Below, one piece after another: positions 32,798 through 42,318 of a stretch of 64,000 nucleotides of DNA. Both the position numbers and the translations under genes were made by a program. The DNA comes from JAMQPK01 sp963782595 (GTDB lineage: Bacteria > Acidobacteriota > Vicinamibacteria > Vicinamibacterales > JAMQPK01). Within the stretch, counting starts at the first letter, position 1, and every line of letters begins with the position of its first letter. Under the pieces are notes generated by a model, which had not been told where the DNA came from, made no database searches, and saw only the letters and a list, made by a program, of their open reading frames with translations. The DNA is taken from positions 1 to 64,000 of the forward strand of contig CAWAKJ010000002.1 in the NCBI GenBank assembly GCA_963782595.1, written 5' to 3'.

Positions 32798-33620
32798 ATG
32801 CGAAAACAGTGGATAGTGCTCGCGGTGTGGGCTCTGGTGCTTCTGTCACCAGCCTCCGCCGCCGCCCAGAGCGATCTGGCCCGCGCACGCGCCCTCTACA
32901 ACGAGGGCCTGTACGATGACGCGATTGCCGCAGCAGCGATCGCGAAGGCCAAGCCAGAGTACCGCACCGTCGGCGACGCTCATTGCGGCCCGCGCGCGGC
33001 TCGAGCGCTTTCGCGCCACAAAGGATCCTCAGGATCTCGCCGGGGCCAGGGCCGAGCTGGTCTCCTTGAATCCCCGCAATCTCGCGCCACAGGAAGCCAT
33101 CGAATGGCAGATCGGGCTCGGCACGGCATTGTTCCTCGAAGACCAGCCGGGACCCGCGTCGGAAATGTTCACGCGCGTGATTCCCGCTGCTCGAGGGCGC
33201 ATGCCGGCCGCCGAGTTCGAGAAGCTGCTCGAGTGGTGGGCCGCCACACTCTCGCGCGTTGCCGAAGCCCTCACAGGCGGAGCGCGCAAGGACGCGTACT
33301 CGTCGATGCAGTCGGCCGTCGTTGACGAGCTCGACGCCAATCCGCTCTCGCGCCCGGCGACCTACTGGCTCGTGGTCGCCAGGCGTGGTGCCGGCGATCT
33401 GGACGGCGCGTGGAACGCGGCCGTCGCGGGCTGGATTCGAGCCGGCTCGCAGCCCGAGTCGAAACAGTTGCGCGACGATCTCGATCGATTTGTCACGCAG
33501 ACGCTGATTCCCGAACGCGCGCAGGCCCGCACGGGCCACCGGCTCGATGCGAAAGAGACGATGGGCGAAGCGGCGTCGATGAATGAAGTCTGGCGGGCGA
33601 TTACGGGACGGTGGAATTAG
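32798..33620 (+). pseudogene. exported TPR-like protein, one frameshift near 32,980
   Basis: MRKQWIVLAVWALVLLSPAS is a signal peptide, followed by SDLARARALYNEGLYDDAIA, a TPR-like helix pair. A one-base slip near 32,980 moves the frame to LIAARARLERFRATKDPQDL. The rest is helical (EWQIGLGTALFLEDQPGPAS, RPATYWLVVARRGAGDLDGA) to ITGRWN. Joined length is about 274 residues. It sits in a part of the window where other genes are intact, so this indel could be real. Function unknown. Confidence 0.65.
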
Positions 33621-33923
33621 GGAAAGTAGAAAGTAGAAAGTGAGAAGTAAGAAGTAGAAAGTGCCCCGTCCTGACAGTGGATCTCGGGTATGTACTGTAG
33701 CCCCGCACTTGAGATCCAATTTGGTGAACGAATTCTGCTGTTTACCTAAGCATCTCGAAACAATTTGAGACAAATCGCTTCTCTGGCCGCCCCTATACTC
33801 GAATTCTCTAGACGAGGATAGGCGGTCAACGCAGGCGACATGAGCCGAGGGGAGTAGTGTGCTTCCTTCGGTTTGTCTGTGCGTGGCACGTTCATTCGAG
33901 TGCGGGGTACGAGAGGAGCATCT
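33621..33923. other. intergenic region with AAGTAGAAAGT repeat
   Basis: Bases 33621-33662 are degenerate copies of AAGTAGAAAGT, starting right after the stop of the TPR-like gene. The remainder is the leader of the first TonB receptor gene. I see no convincing promoter and no gene. Confidence 0.7.
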
Positions 33924-36744
33924 ATGAGTACTCGAGCTTTCGCGGCGTGGACGTTCAGTATTGTGTTCCTGTCTTCATGCATGGCGCCGTTGGCTCATGC
34001 GCAAGGCAGCTTCGGGTCGATCGCCGGCACGGCCCTCGACGCATCCGGCGCGGTTCTGCCGGGCGTGACGGTCACCTTGTCCAACCCAGGCACCATTGGC
34101 GGTAATCAGGTGACGGTGACCGATGCGCGCGGCACATACCAGTTCCCGCGCCTGGTGCCGGGCCGGTACACCGTGCGAGGCGAGCTGACCGGCTTCCGTA
34201 CCGTCGCCGTCGAGAACGTCACCGTCAACGCCCAGGCGACATCGCGCGCTGACTTGACGATGCAGGTGGACCGGGTGCAGGAGTCGGTGACCGTGTCGGG
34301 CGAAGCGCCGCTGCTCGACACGACCGCCGTGCTGAACCAGACCGTGATGACGCGCGAAGTCCTGGATCTTCTGCCCGATACGAACAACGTCTGGTCGATC
34401 GGCCGCCTCGTTCCGGCCGTCATCCAGAACAACATCGATGTCGGTGGCACAGGCGCCTTCCAGCAGTCGACGACGAGTGTCCATGGCAGCCGAGGGGGTT
34501 CCGAGACGAACTACCTGATCGACGGCATGAACATCGGCTCGGTCTCGGGTGATGGCGGCATCCAGATTTATTACGACCCCTTCATGTTCGAGCAGCTCGC
34601 CTATCAGACGGGCGGCGTCTCGGCCGAAACGTCGCGCGGCGGGTTCGTCTACAACATGGTGACGATGACGGGCACCAATAAGCTTCGCGGCTCATTCATG
34701 TACAACGGCACAGACGACTCGCTGCAGTTCAACAACATCTCGGCCGATCTGCGGCGCGAGCTTCTCCTCGGCGTGCCGCCGCTGGCGCTGGCCGCCAACC
34801 CCGACCTGCAACCCGGTTCGAAAGTCCTCAAGATGTACGACCTGGGGCTGTCGGTCAACGGCCCGGTGCTGGTCGATAAGTTGTGGTTCGTCGGCACGCT
34901 GAAGCGCACGTTCCTCGACCAGTATCGCGTGGGCAGCTACAACCCCGACGGGACCCAGTTTGTCGACGACAACAAGATGGTGACCTATTCCGGCAAGTTG
35001 TCGTACGCGACTCAGCTCGAGCAGCCAGCTGCATTACAGCTACCTGTATTCGAACAAGCAGAGATTCCACCGCAGCGGCAACAGCCTGACCGATTTCTGG
35101 GAAAGCGCGTCCACGCACCTGCAGGAGCTCGAAGGGCACGTGAACCAGGCGAAGTGGACCAAGACGTTTTCCGCAAAGATGGTCATGGACGTGTCGGCCA
35201 GCAACATCAAGAACTATCAGCCCCAGGTGCCGCGCCCCGAGGTGCAGCCGGGCGCCATCGCCGTGTTCGACAGTCTTCGACGGGCGCACATGGTGGCGCA
35301 GGAAGTCTACGAAGTGTCGCGCGATCGCCGGACCGTCGCGCATGGGAGCCTGAGCTACTTCACTGGACGCCACGATCTGAAGGCCGGTATCCAGTGGGAC
35401 AACGGCCGGTACTTCGCCGAGAATTTCTCGACTTCGGGGATGCGCGCCGTGGTGCGGAACGGAGTGCCCGACTCGGTCAATACGTACAACACTCCCGTGT
35501 CGAGAACCTCGTATGTGCAGGACACCGCGGTGTTCGTACAGGACAAGTGGTCGGCCTCCCGAAAGTTGACGGTCAATCTCGGGTTGCGTCTGGAGAAGTT
35601 CCGCGGCTGGCAGCCGGAGACCTGCCAGGTGCAGACACAGTTTGTCGCGGGGCAGTGCTTTGCCGCGCTCGAGGATGTGCCCAACTGGCTCGATCCGTCG
35701 CCGCGCCTCGGCGCCATCTACGACATTCACGGAGATGGCCGGGCGGCCATCAAGGTGGGCGTCAGCCGCTACAACATCGGCACAGCCACCGGACACATCG
35801 ACCGGGTCAATCCTGTCAGCGTGACGAGCGACACGCGAACGTGGCGCGATGACAACGGCGATCGCATCCCGCAGCTGAGCGAGCTCGGTCCATCGACCGG
35901 CTTCAATTTCGGGACGACCAATCGCTATGCCGACGATCTGAAGCGTCCGTACTCGATGGAGTACTTCGTCGAGTTCGATCGGCAGATCGCCAGAAACACC
36001 GTCGCCGCGATTGGCTTCTACTACAGGACGAACGAGCGGCTCATCGGCAACAAGAACCTGCTCGTCCCGATGGAGAGCTACACGCCGATTCATGTGACCG
36101 AGGTCAGCAGCGGTCGCCAGGTCACGGTCTACAACCAGGCGCCCTCGCTGCGCGGGCGCTTCGATGTGCTCTGGGACAATTTCTCCGAGCTCGACACCGT
36201 CTACAAGGGCGTGGATCTGCGCATCAACAAGCGCCTGGCCGATCGCTGGATGATCTCGGGGAGCGCCAGCTTCGGGCGCAACGAAGGCGACACTTTTCCG
36301 ACCGGCGACCTGAACAACCCGAACTTTCAGGACAGGATCGGGGCGGTCAGCATGGACCTTCCGTGGGTACTCAAAGCATCGGGTATTTACGAGGCGCCGT
36401 ACGGCATAATGGTGGCCGGAAATCTACAGAGTTACGCCGGTTCTCCAGAGTCCACGACCGTGCAGGTGTCGGGCAATACCGTCGCGCTGACGCAGGTCAA
36501 CCAGTCGATCCAGGTGGAGCCCCGCGGCGAGACTCGGACGGCCAGCCTCACCCTGGTGGACATGAACATCCGGAAGATTTTTCGCACCGGCGATCGGACC
36601 TTCGAACCGGTGTTCGAGGCGCATAACCTGATGAACGTCGCCACGGTGCAGAGCCGCAACAGCACGCTCGGCCCGGCATACGGACAGGCCGCCAACATCG
36701 CTCGTGGCCGCATGCTGAAGTTCGGCGTGAACGTGAAGTTCTGA
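33924..36744 (+). pseudogene. TonB-dependent receptor with carboxypeptidase-regulatory domain, one frameshift near 35,020
   Basis: About 940 residues after correction. ATG 33924 follows GAGAGGAGC. A signal peptide is followed by a carboxypeptidase-regulatory-like domain (GSIAGTALDASGAVLPGVTV, then RGTYQFPRLVPGRYTVRGEL), a plug domain (VMTREVLDLLPDTNNVWSIG, ETNYLIDGMNIGSVSGDGGI) and a beta-barrel with the terminal strand MLKFGVNVKF. The frame slips near 35,020, between KLSYATQ and HYSYLYSNKQRFHRSGNSLT. SusC/Oar-like receptors import oligosaccharides or other large nutrients across the outer membrane. An AGC-rich run at the slip suggests a sequencing indel. Confidence 0.8.
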
Positions 36745-36781
36745 GCAAATGGAGTTGACCGCGTTGATTGGAGGATCTCCG

Positions 36782-37207
36782 ATGAGACAATTTGTCGCGT
36801 TGACGATCGCCGTGGCTGCCACAGCAATGTTGTCGGCCGCCGGTCCTGCCGATGGCGTAGAAGAGGCTGGCGCTGGATGGAGACAGGGCGCTATCAAGCA
36901 GGACAAAGCCCTTCTGCAAAAGTACCTGGCGGACGACCTCGTCTATACGCACGGCGGCGGCCAAAAAGAGACGAAAGCCGAATACATCGCCAACGTGTTG
37001 AAGGGGCCGTCACACTATCAGTCGATGACGCCGAGCGCCACGAATATCCGCATCTACGGCAAGACGGCCGTGCTCACCGGCTTGGTGGACATACAGCCTG
37101 GAAAGGGCGAGCTGTACCGGGTCCGCACGCTCGAGGTGTACACGCAAAACAACAGCGGCGTCTGGCAGATGGCTCAGAAAGAATCCGTACGAGTTCCACT
37201 GAAGTAA
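36782..37207 (+). CDS. exported NTF2-like (SnoaL/DUF4440) protein
   Basis: 141 residues. Signal peptide MRQFVALTIAVAATAMLSAA. The NTF2-like domain reads WRQGAIKQDKALLQKYLADD, LVYTHGGGQKETKAEYIANV, KTAVLTGLVDIQPGKGELYR and VWQMAQKESVRVP. Such domains bind small ligands or act as small enzymes; nothing specific is visible. It lies 37 bases after the TonB receptor gene and before the aldolase gene, probably in one transcript. The stop is followed at once by an AAGTAAAAAGT repeat. Confidence 0.8.
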   Translation: MRQFVALTIAVAATAMLSAAGPADGVEEAGAGWRQGAIKQDKALLQKYLADDLVYTHGGGQKETKAEYIANVLKGPSHYQSMTPSATNIRIYGKTAVLTGLVDIQPGKGELYRVRTLEVYTQNNSGVWQMAQKESVRVPLK

Positions 37208-37243
37208 CGAGAAGTAAAAAGTAGAAAGTTAAAAGTAAAAAGT
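37203..37243. repeat. AAGTAAAAAGT tandem repeat after a stop codon
   Basis: Five or six degenerate copies of AAGTAAAA between the NTF2-like stop and the aldolase start, on the coding strand. Confidence 0.85.
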
Positions 37244-37266
37244 ACTGATTGAAAGGATACGCGTCC

Positions 37267-38217
37267 ATGCGTCAGTTCAGGTTTCGAGTTGTGGTGCCCG
37301 CGGCGGCCGCTGTGCTGCTTGCCGTGTGGTTGGGAGCCGGCTTCGTGTCGGCACAAGAGGGAACGGTGCGCATCAACGGCGCCATCGACAAGCTGGCGAA
37401 GGGCAAGTCGCTCGCGGGCGCCATCATGTACGACTTTTCGCTGTATGCCGCCGCGCAGTTCTCCTCGTCGGATCTCGATTTCATGATCATCGACATGGAA
37501 CACCGGGGAATGGACTTCGAGCGCCTCGAGACGTTCCTCCTGGGCACCACCAACAAGGCCGAGATCGCCAAACAAGGCAACTTGCAGGTGCGCGTGCCGC
37601 CGATCGTGCGCATCCCGACCTACGGCCGCTCACCCAGCGAGGCCATCGTCAAGCAGGTGCTCGATATGGGGGCGTTCGGCATCATGTTTCCTGCGATTGA
37701 AAACAGGCAACAGGCGCTCGAAGCGGTGTCATCGGCGCGGTATCCGCAGCTGAAAGGCACGAAGTATCCCAATCCGATCGGACGCCGCGGTAACGGCAAC
37801 ATGCCCGCCGCATGGTTCTGGGGATTGACGCGGCCCGAGTACTCACGCCGTGCAGATATCTGGCCGGCGAATCCGGAAGGCGAGATCCTCCTCTTCCTGC
37901 AGGTCGAGACCGTGGAGGGTGTACGCAATATCAACGAGATTCTGTCGGTGCCGGGCATCGGAGTGCTGTTCGTCGGTCCGAACGATCTCTCGTGGTCGCT
38001 CGGCGTTCCCCAGGGGTCGCCCGAACACGAAGAAGCCGTTCAGCTCGTGCTCGATGCCTGCCGGGCGCGCAACATTCCGGCGGCGATTACCGTGACCGAG
38101 GCCGATGTGGTCAGGCGGCTGAAGCAGGGATTCCGCATCGCCTCGCTGCCGAGCGGCGGTCTTGAAGCGCCGATGGACGCGACGCTGAAGCTCGCCCGGA
38201 CCGTCATTCAGCGCTGA
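37267..38217 (+). CDS. exported HpcH/HpaI aldolase family protein
   Basis: 316 residues. Unlike normal cytoplasmic HpcH/HpaI enzymes, it begins with a signal peptide (VVVPAAAAVLLAVWLGAGFV SAQ). The barrel then follows: YDFSLYAAAQFSSSDLDFMI, IDMEHRGMDFERLETFL with the His that acts as base, PIVRIPTYGRSPSEAIVKQV with Arg, GAFGIMFPAIENRQQALEAV, LLFLQVETVEGVRNINEIL with the metal-binding Glu, and VLFVGPNDLSWSLGVPQGSP with the metal-binding Asp. Active-site residues therefore seem intact. Cytoplasmic relatives cleave 2-keto-4-hydroxy acids using Mg or Mn. Its periplasmic role is unknown. Confidence 0.85.
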   Translation: MRQFRFRVVVPAAAAVLLAVWLGAGFVSAQEGTVRINGAIDKLAKGKSLAGAIMYDFSLYAAAQFSSSDLDFMIIDMEHRGMDFERLETFLLGTTNKAEIAKQGNLQVRVPPIVRIPTYGRSPSEAIVKQVLDMGAFGIMFPAIENRQQALEAVSSARYPQLKGTKYPNPIGRRGNGNMPAAWFWGLTRPEYSRRADIWPANPEGEILLFLQVETVEGVRNINEILSVPGIGVLFVGPNDLSWSLGVPQGSPEHEEAVQLVLDACRARNIPAAITVTEADVVRRLKQGFRIASLPSGGLEAPMDATLKLARTVIQR

Positions 38218-38239
38218 GGGAGCTCGGGAAAAGGACACG

Positions 38240-39790
38240 ATGTCATCCACCTTCTTCAAGCCACCAGCCGTGCTTGCGGCGCTGCTGGTGGTCTCGGTGA
38301 CCGCCACGGCCGCCGGTGACGGCCGGCTTGTGAACGCGGCGAGAAACCGCGACGAGAAAGCGGTTCGTGCGCTCTTGAATCAGCGCGCCGACGTGAATGC
38401 CACATCTGAAGACGGCACGACGGCGCTCCTGTGGGCCGCGCACTGGAATGATCTCGAAACAGCAGACGCGCTGATTCGCGCCGGCGCCGACGTCAACCAG
38501 GCGAACGACCTTCGGATGACCCCGCTGTCTCGGGCGTGCACGAACGGAAGTACCGCGCTGGTCGAGCGTCTGCTCGCCGCAGGCGCACGTCCAAACACGG
38601 CTATCGCCACCGGCGAAACCCCTGTGATGACGTGCGCCAGCAGTGGCAGCGCCGATGCCGTCCGTCTGCTCGTCGCGCGTGGCGCCGACGTAAATGTCAA
38701 AGAGCAAGCACAGAATCAAACGGCGCTGATGTGGGCCGCGTCAGAACGGCACCCGGAGGTTGTGCGCGCGCTCATCGAGCACGGCGCAGACCTGCGCGCT
38801 CGCACGAAGAAGGGATTTACCGCGCTGCACTTCGCCGCGCGCGAGGGAGATATCGAGAGCGCCCGGGTGCTGCTGGCCGCGGGCCTCGATGTGAACGTTC
38901 TGTCACAGCCTGAAGCGGACGGGAAGGCCGGTTCGACAGGCGAATCCGCATACCGTGGCGGACCCTCGAGGACCGGTGGTCCGAGTTATGAGGCCTCCGT
39001 CTCTGGAGGCAGCTCCCCACTGCTCGTGGCGACCGTACGAGCGCAGGTGGCGCTCGCGCTGTTTCTGCTCGACCAGGGCGCCGCCGCGGATGCAGGCACT
39101 GCCGGCTTTACACCGCTTCATTGGGCGTCGGGCACCTGGGAAGGCGGCGAGGCCAACCCGGTGTTCGGTTTCAGCGATGCGATGAGCGGCATTCCGGATC
39201 GGCGCGCAAAGCTGCAACTCGTGAACGCCCTTCTGGCGCACGGCGCCGACCCGAATGCCCGCATGAGCCGCCGACCGCCGGGATTCGCAGCCGGGTTCAA
39301 CGACGTCGTCGGCGCAACACCCTTCGTCCTCGCGGCCGCGACGACCGACATCGAGATCATGCGGCTGCTGCTAGCCAAGGGCGCCGATCCCAAAGCGGTG
39401 ACCAAGACAGGCACGACCGCCATCATGGCGGCTGTCGGCATGAACAGGACAATTGGGGAGAGCGCCGTGACGGAGGCCCAGGCGCTCGAAACCGTCAATC
39501 TGCTGCTGGAGTTGGGTGTGGATCCCAAGGCATTGGCTGCCAATGGGGAGAACGCCCTCTTCGGGCCTGCGTATCGCGGATGGAACACGCTGGTGCAATT
39601 GCTCATCGATCGGGGCGCGAACGTCAACGCCATGAGCAAAGCGGGCATTACGCCGTGGCTCGCGGCATCGGGTCTTGGCGACCGGCTCGGTGGCGTCCTC
39701 TTCAACACGGATACGGCCGCGCTGCTCGTCAAACATGGTGCGGATCCCAAGCTAGGCAAACCGTGTATGGCTCAGACCAAATGCCGGTGA
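38240..39790 (+). CDS. exported ankyrin-repeat protein
   Basis: 516 residues. A signal peptide (VLAALLVVSVTATAAG) is followed by about nine ankyrin repeats, for example DGTTALLWAAHWNDLETADA, NQTALMWAASERHPEVVRAL, KGFTALHFAAREGDIESARV and GFTPLHWASG. A Gly/Ser-rich insert (residues about 235-260) divides two blocks. The end GKPCMAQTKCR adds two cysteines. It overlaps the DUF1592 gene by TGATG. In Acidobacteria ankyrin, DUF1592 and DUF1552 genes are commonly adjacent, so a joint complex at the cell surface is plausible. Confidence 0.85.
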   Translation: MSSTFFKPPAVLAALLVVSVTATAAGDGRLVNAARNRDEKAVRALLNQRADVNATSEDGTTALLWAAHWNDLETADALIRAGADVNQANDLRMTPLSRACTNGSTALVERLLAAGARPNTAIATGETPVMTCASSGSADAVRLLVARGADVNVKEQAQNQTALMWAASERHPEVVRALIEHGADLRARTKKGFTALHFAAREGDIESARVLLAAGLDVNVLSQPEADGKAGSTGESAYRGGPSRTGGPSYEASVSGGSSPLLVATVRAQVALALFLLDQGAAADAGTAGFTPLHWASGTWEGGEANPVFGFSDAMSGIPDRRAKLQLVNALLAHGADPNARMSRRPPGFAAGFNDVVGATPFVLAAATTDIEIMRLLLAKGADPKAVTKTGTTAIMAAVGMNRTIGESAVTEAQALETVNLLLELGVDPKALAANGENALFGPAYRGWNTLVQLLIDRGANVNAMSKAGITPWLAASGLGDRLGGVLFNTDTAALLVKHGADPKLGKPCMAQTKCR

Positions 39791-42318
39791 TGCCGAGGAT
39801 GAACAGGAGCACCTTTCTTTGCGTGTGCGCTGCCTGGATGGGCGTGATCGTGACGCTCAAAGGGGGTCTGACCCCCTTACCAGTACGGGGGTCAGACCCC
39901 ACGATCGCCGCGCGACAGACGCCGGCGCCAAGTAGCGCGTCACCCGCCACCCCCGCGCGCGAGCTCGTGACCCGGTACTGCGTGACCTGCCACAACGAGA
40001 AACTGCGGCGCGGCGATCTCGTGCTGGACAAGGCCGACGCCGAGCACGTGTTCAACTCGGCGGAGATCTGGGAGAAGGTCATCGTCCAACTGCGGAGCCG
40101 CTCGATGCCGCCTCCGGGAGCTCGCAGGCCGGACAACGCGACCTACGATCAGGTCTCGTTATGGCTCGAGTCGGAGCTGGATCGCGCGGCGGCCAACAGC
40201 CCCAATCCCGGTCGTCCCGCCGATCTGCATCGACTGAATCGCACGGAGTACGCCAACGCGGTTCGCGATCTGCTTGGCGTGGAGATCGACAGCACCGCGG
40301 CGCTGCCGCCCGATGAGCAGGCGCACGGGTTCGATACCAACGCCGATGCGCTGACCGTCGTGCCGGCCCTGTTGGATCGGTATCTATCGGCGGCGGCGAA
40401 GATTTCGCGCCTGGCAGTCGGCGATCCGACCCTCCGCCCTGCGTTTGAGCGGTACACCGCCGTCAAAAACAACTCGAACGAGCGCACGTGGCTCTGGCAG
40501 ACCGAACGGCTGGGCGAGGAGTTTCCGCTGGGTTCCCGCGGCGGCATCGCCGCGCGCCACTTTTTTCCCGTTGACGCCGATTACGTCTTCCGCGTCCGGC
40601 TCGACAGGACTTACACAGGGTTGGTTCGCGGCCTTCACGTGCCGAATGAGATCGAGATTCGCGTGGACGGTGCGCGGATTGGCCAGTTCACAATCGGCGG
40701 CGAGTCTCTGTCGTCCAGATTTCAGGTGGCGCTTGTGGCGCCCGAGGAAGATCCCTCGAACCCTCTTTTCACCGCCGACAGCGTGCTCGAGGTCCGCGTT
40801 CCCGTCAAAGCCGGTTTGCGGCACGTCACAGCGACGACAGTGAGGGCGGACGCCGCGAAATCCGAGGGACTCGGACCCGACCGCATCCCGATCTGGGGTC
40901 ACGACTACGACGGCGACATCAGAGCGCCGATGATCATTTCGCTGCTCCTCATCGGGGGACCCTACAAGGCCGAAGTGCCCGAAGAGTCGCCGAGCCGCCG
41001 CCGCATCTTCGTGTGTTATCCGGAAAATAACGTAGTGTCCGGCTTTAGCCGGACCTCGCGCGAAGAAACAGCCTGTGCGTCGAAGATTCTGTCGAACCTC
41101 GCGCGTCGTGCCTACCGGCGGCCGTCCACGAGCGAAGACGTGCAGACGCTTCTCGAGTTCTATCGGAAGGGCCGGGCCGGCGGAACGTTCGACGCGGGCA
41201 TTCGAGTTGCGCTCGAGCGGATTCTCGTCAGCCCCGATTTCCTCTTCCGGATTGAAGCCGAGCCTGGCGGAGTCAAGCCGGGCGCGGCCTATCGCGTATC
41301 GGACGTGTCGCTGGCCTCGCGCCTGTCCTTCTTTCTATGGAGCAGTATCCCTGACGACGAACTGCTCGATCTGGCGATCAAGGGAAGACTGCGGGAACCG
41401 AAAGTGCTCGAGCAGCAGGTGCGGCGCATGCTCGCCGATCCGCGTGCGCGCACGGCGCTGGTCGGGAATTTCTTCAGCCAGTGGCTGCAGGTGCGCAACG
41501 TGTGGCTGCTGACGCCCGACGCCAATCGCCGGTTCCCCTGGTTCGACGATAACCTGCGCACGGCGTTCGTCCGCGAGACCGAGCTCTTCCTGGAAAGCCA
41601 GCTCGAAGAAGACCGCGGCGTCGTCGACTTGCTGACGGCCGACCATACGTTCGTCAACGAGCAGCTCGCGCAACACTACGGCATCCCGAAGGTGTACGGC
41701 AGTCACTTCCGCCGCGTCACGCTGGCCGACCAGAACCGCTGGGGTCTTCTGGGGAAGGCGGCCATCCTGTCGATTACCTCGTACCCGCACCGGACGTCGC
41801 CGACGATTCGCGGGAAGTGGCTGCTCGAAAACATCCTCGCCGCGCCCGTGCCGCCTCCGCCACCCAACGTGGACACCAATCTCGACGAGAAGCCGAACAT
41901 GAAGACGAGCTCGATCCGCGAGATGCTCGAGCATCACCGCTCGAATCCGGGGTGCGCGAGCTGCCACGCGCGCATGGATCCGCTGGGTCTCAGTCTCGAG
42001 AATTTCGATGCCCTCGGGCAGTGGCGGACCAGCGATGGCGATGCGCCCATCGACGCGTCGGGCGTGCTGCTCGACGGCACGAAGGTCGACGGGCCTGCGG
42101 CGCTTCGGGCCGCGCTGGTGGGGAAGAAAGACCAGTTCGTCCAGGCCGTGACCGGCAAACTGTTGACCTACGCGGTCGGGCGGCAGATGGAGTACTACGA
42201 CGCGCCGGCGATTCGCGGTGTCATGCGTGCGGCCGCAGCGGACGACTATCGGTGGTCATCGATGATTCTGGGTATCGTGAAGAGCCCGCCGTTTCAATTC
42301 AGGAGATCTCGATCATGA
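39790..42318 (+). CDS. DUF1592/DUF1588/DUF1585 exported haem-binding protein
   Basis: 842 residues. Start ATG 39790 overlaps the ankyrin stop. After a signal peptide there is a cytochrome c motif CVTCHN (residues about 66-71), then DUF1587 (LHRLNRTEYANAVRDLLGVE), a carbohydrate-binding-like DUF (ARHFFPVDADYVFRVRLDRT), DUF1595 (LSNLARRAYRRPSTSEDVQT), DUF1592 (GIRVALERILVSPDFLFRIE), DUF1588 (FVNEQLAQHYGIPKVYG, GLLGKAAILSITSYPHRTSP) and DUF1585 (NPGCASCHARMDPLGLSLEN), a second Cys pair. Two palindromic elements are translated in frame: one just after the signal peptide, one before DUF1595. Overlaps DUF1552 by ATGA. Function unknown. Confidence 0.85.
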   Translation: MPRMNRSTFLCVCAAWMGVIVTLKGGLTPLPVRGSDPTIAARQTPAPSSASPATPARELVTRYCVTCHNEKLRRGDLVLDKADAEHVFNSAEIWEKVIVQLRSRSMPPPGARRPDNATYDQVSLWLESELDRAAANSPNPGRPADLHRLNRTEYANAVRDLLGVEIDSTAALPPDEQAHGFDTNADALTVVPALLDRYLSAAAKISRLAVGDPTLRPAFERYTAVKNNSNERTWLWQTERLGEEFPLGSRGGIAARHFFPVDADYVFRVRLDRTYTGLVRGLHVPNEIEIRVDGARIGQFTIGGESLSSRFQVALVAPEEDPSNPLFTADSVLEVRVPVKAGLRHVTATTVRADAAKSEGLGPDRIPIWGHDYDGDIRAPMIISLLLIGGPYKAEVPEESPSRRRIFVCYPENNVVSGFSRTSREETACASKILSNLARRAYRRPSTSEDVQTLLEFYRKGRAGGTFDAGIRVALERILVSPDFLFRIEAEPGGVKPGAAYRVSDVSLASRLSFFLWSSIPDDELLDLAIKGRLREPKVLEQQVRRMLADPRARTALVGNFFSQWLQVRNVWLLTPDANRRFPWFDDNLRTAFVRETELFLESQLEEDRGVVDLLTADHTFVNEQLAQHYGIPKVYGSHFRRVTLADQNRWGLLGKAAILSITSYPHRTSPTIRGKWLLENILAAPVPPPPPNVDTNLDEKPNMKTSSIREMLEHHRSNPGCASCHARMDPLGLSLENFDALGQWRTSDGDAPIDASGVLLDGTKVDGPAALRAALVGKKDQFVQAVTGKLLTYAVGRQMEYYDAPAIRGVMRAAAADDYRWSSMILGIVKSPPFQFRRSRS
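39861..39900. repeat. palindromic element family 2, copy A, inside the DUF1592 gene
   Basis: GGGGGTCTGACCCCC, then TTACCAGTAC, then GGGGGTCAGACCCC. The two arms are inverted copies of one another. It is translated as GGLTPLPVRGSDP between the signal peptide and the haem motif. Copy B is at 61474-61519. Confidence 0.9.
41030..41055. repeat. palindromic element family 1, copy B, inside the DUF1592 gene
   Basis: ACGTAGTGTCCGGCTTTAGC and the rest of the element are translated as NNVVSGFSRT between the CYPE and SREETACASKIL segments of the DUF1592 protein. Confidence 0.9.

Noticed and set aside
33765..33800. Possible sigma-70 promoter TTGAGA with TATACT before the first TonB receptor
   Set aside because: The spacing is 23 bases, too long for a standard promoter.
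34855..36093. A 412-codon minus-strand frame opposite the TonB receptor
   Set aside because: No domain, and the plus strand encodes the receptor barrel with correct family motifs.
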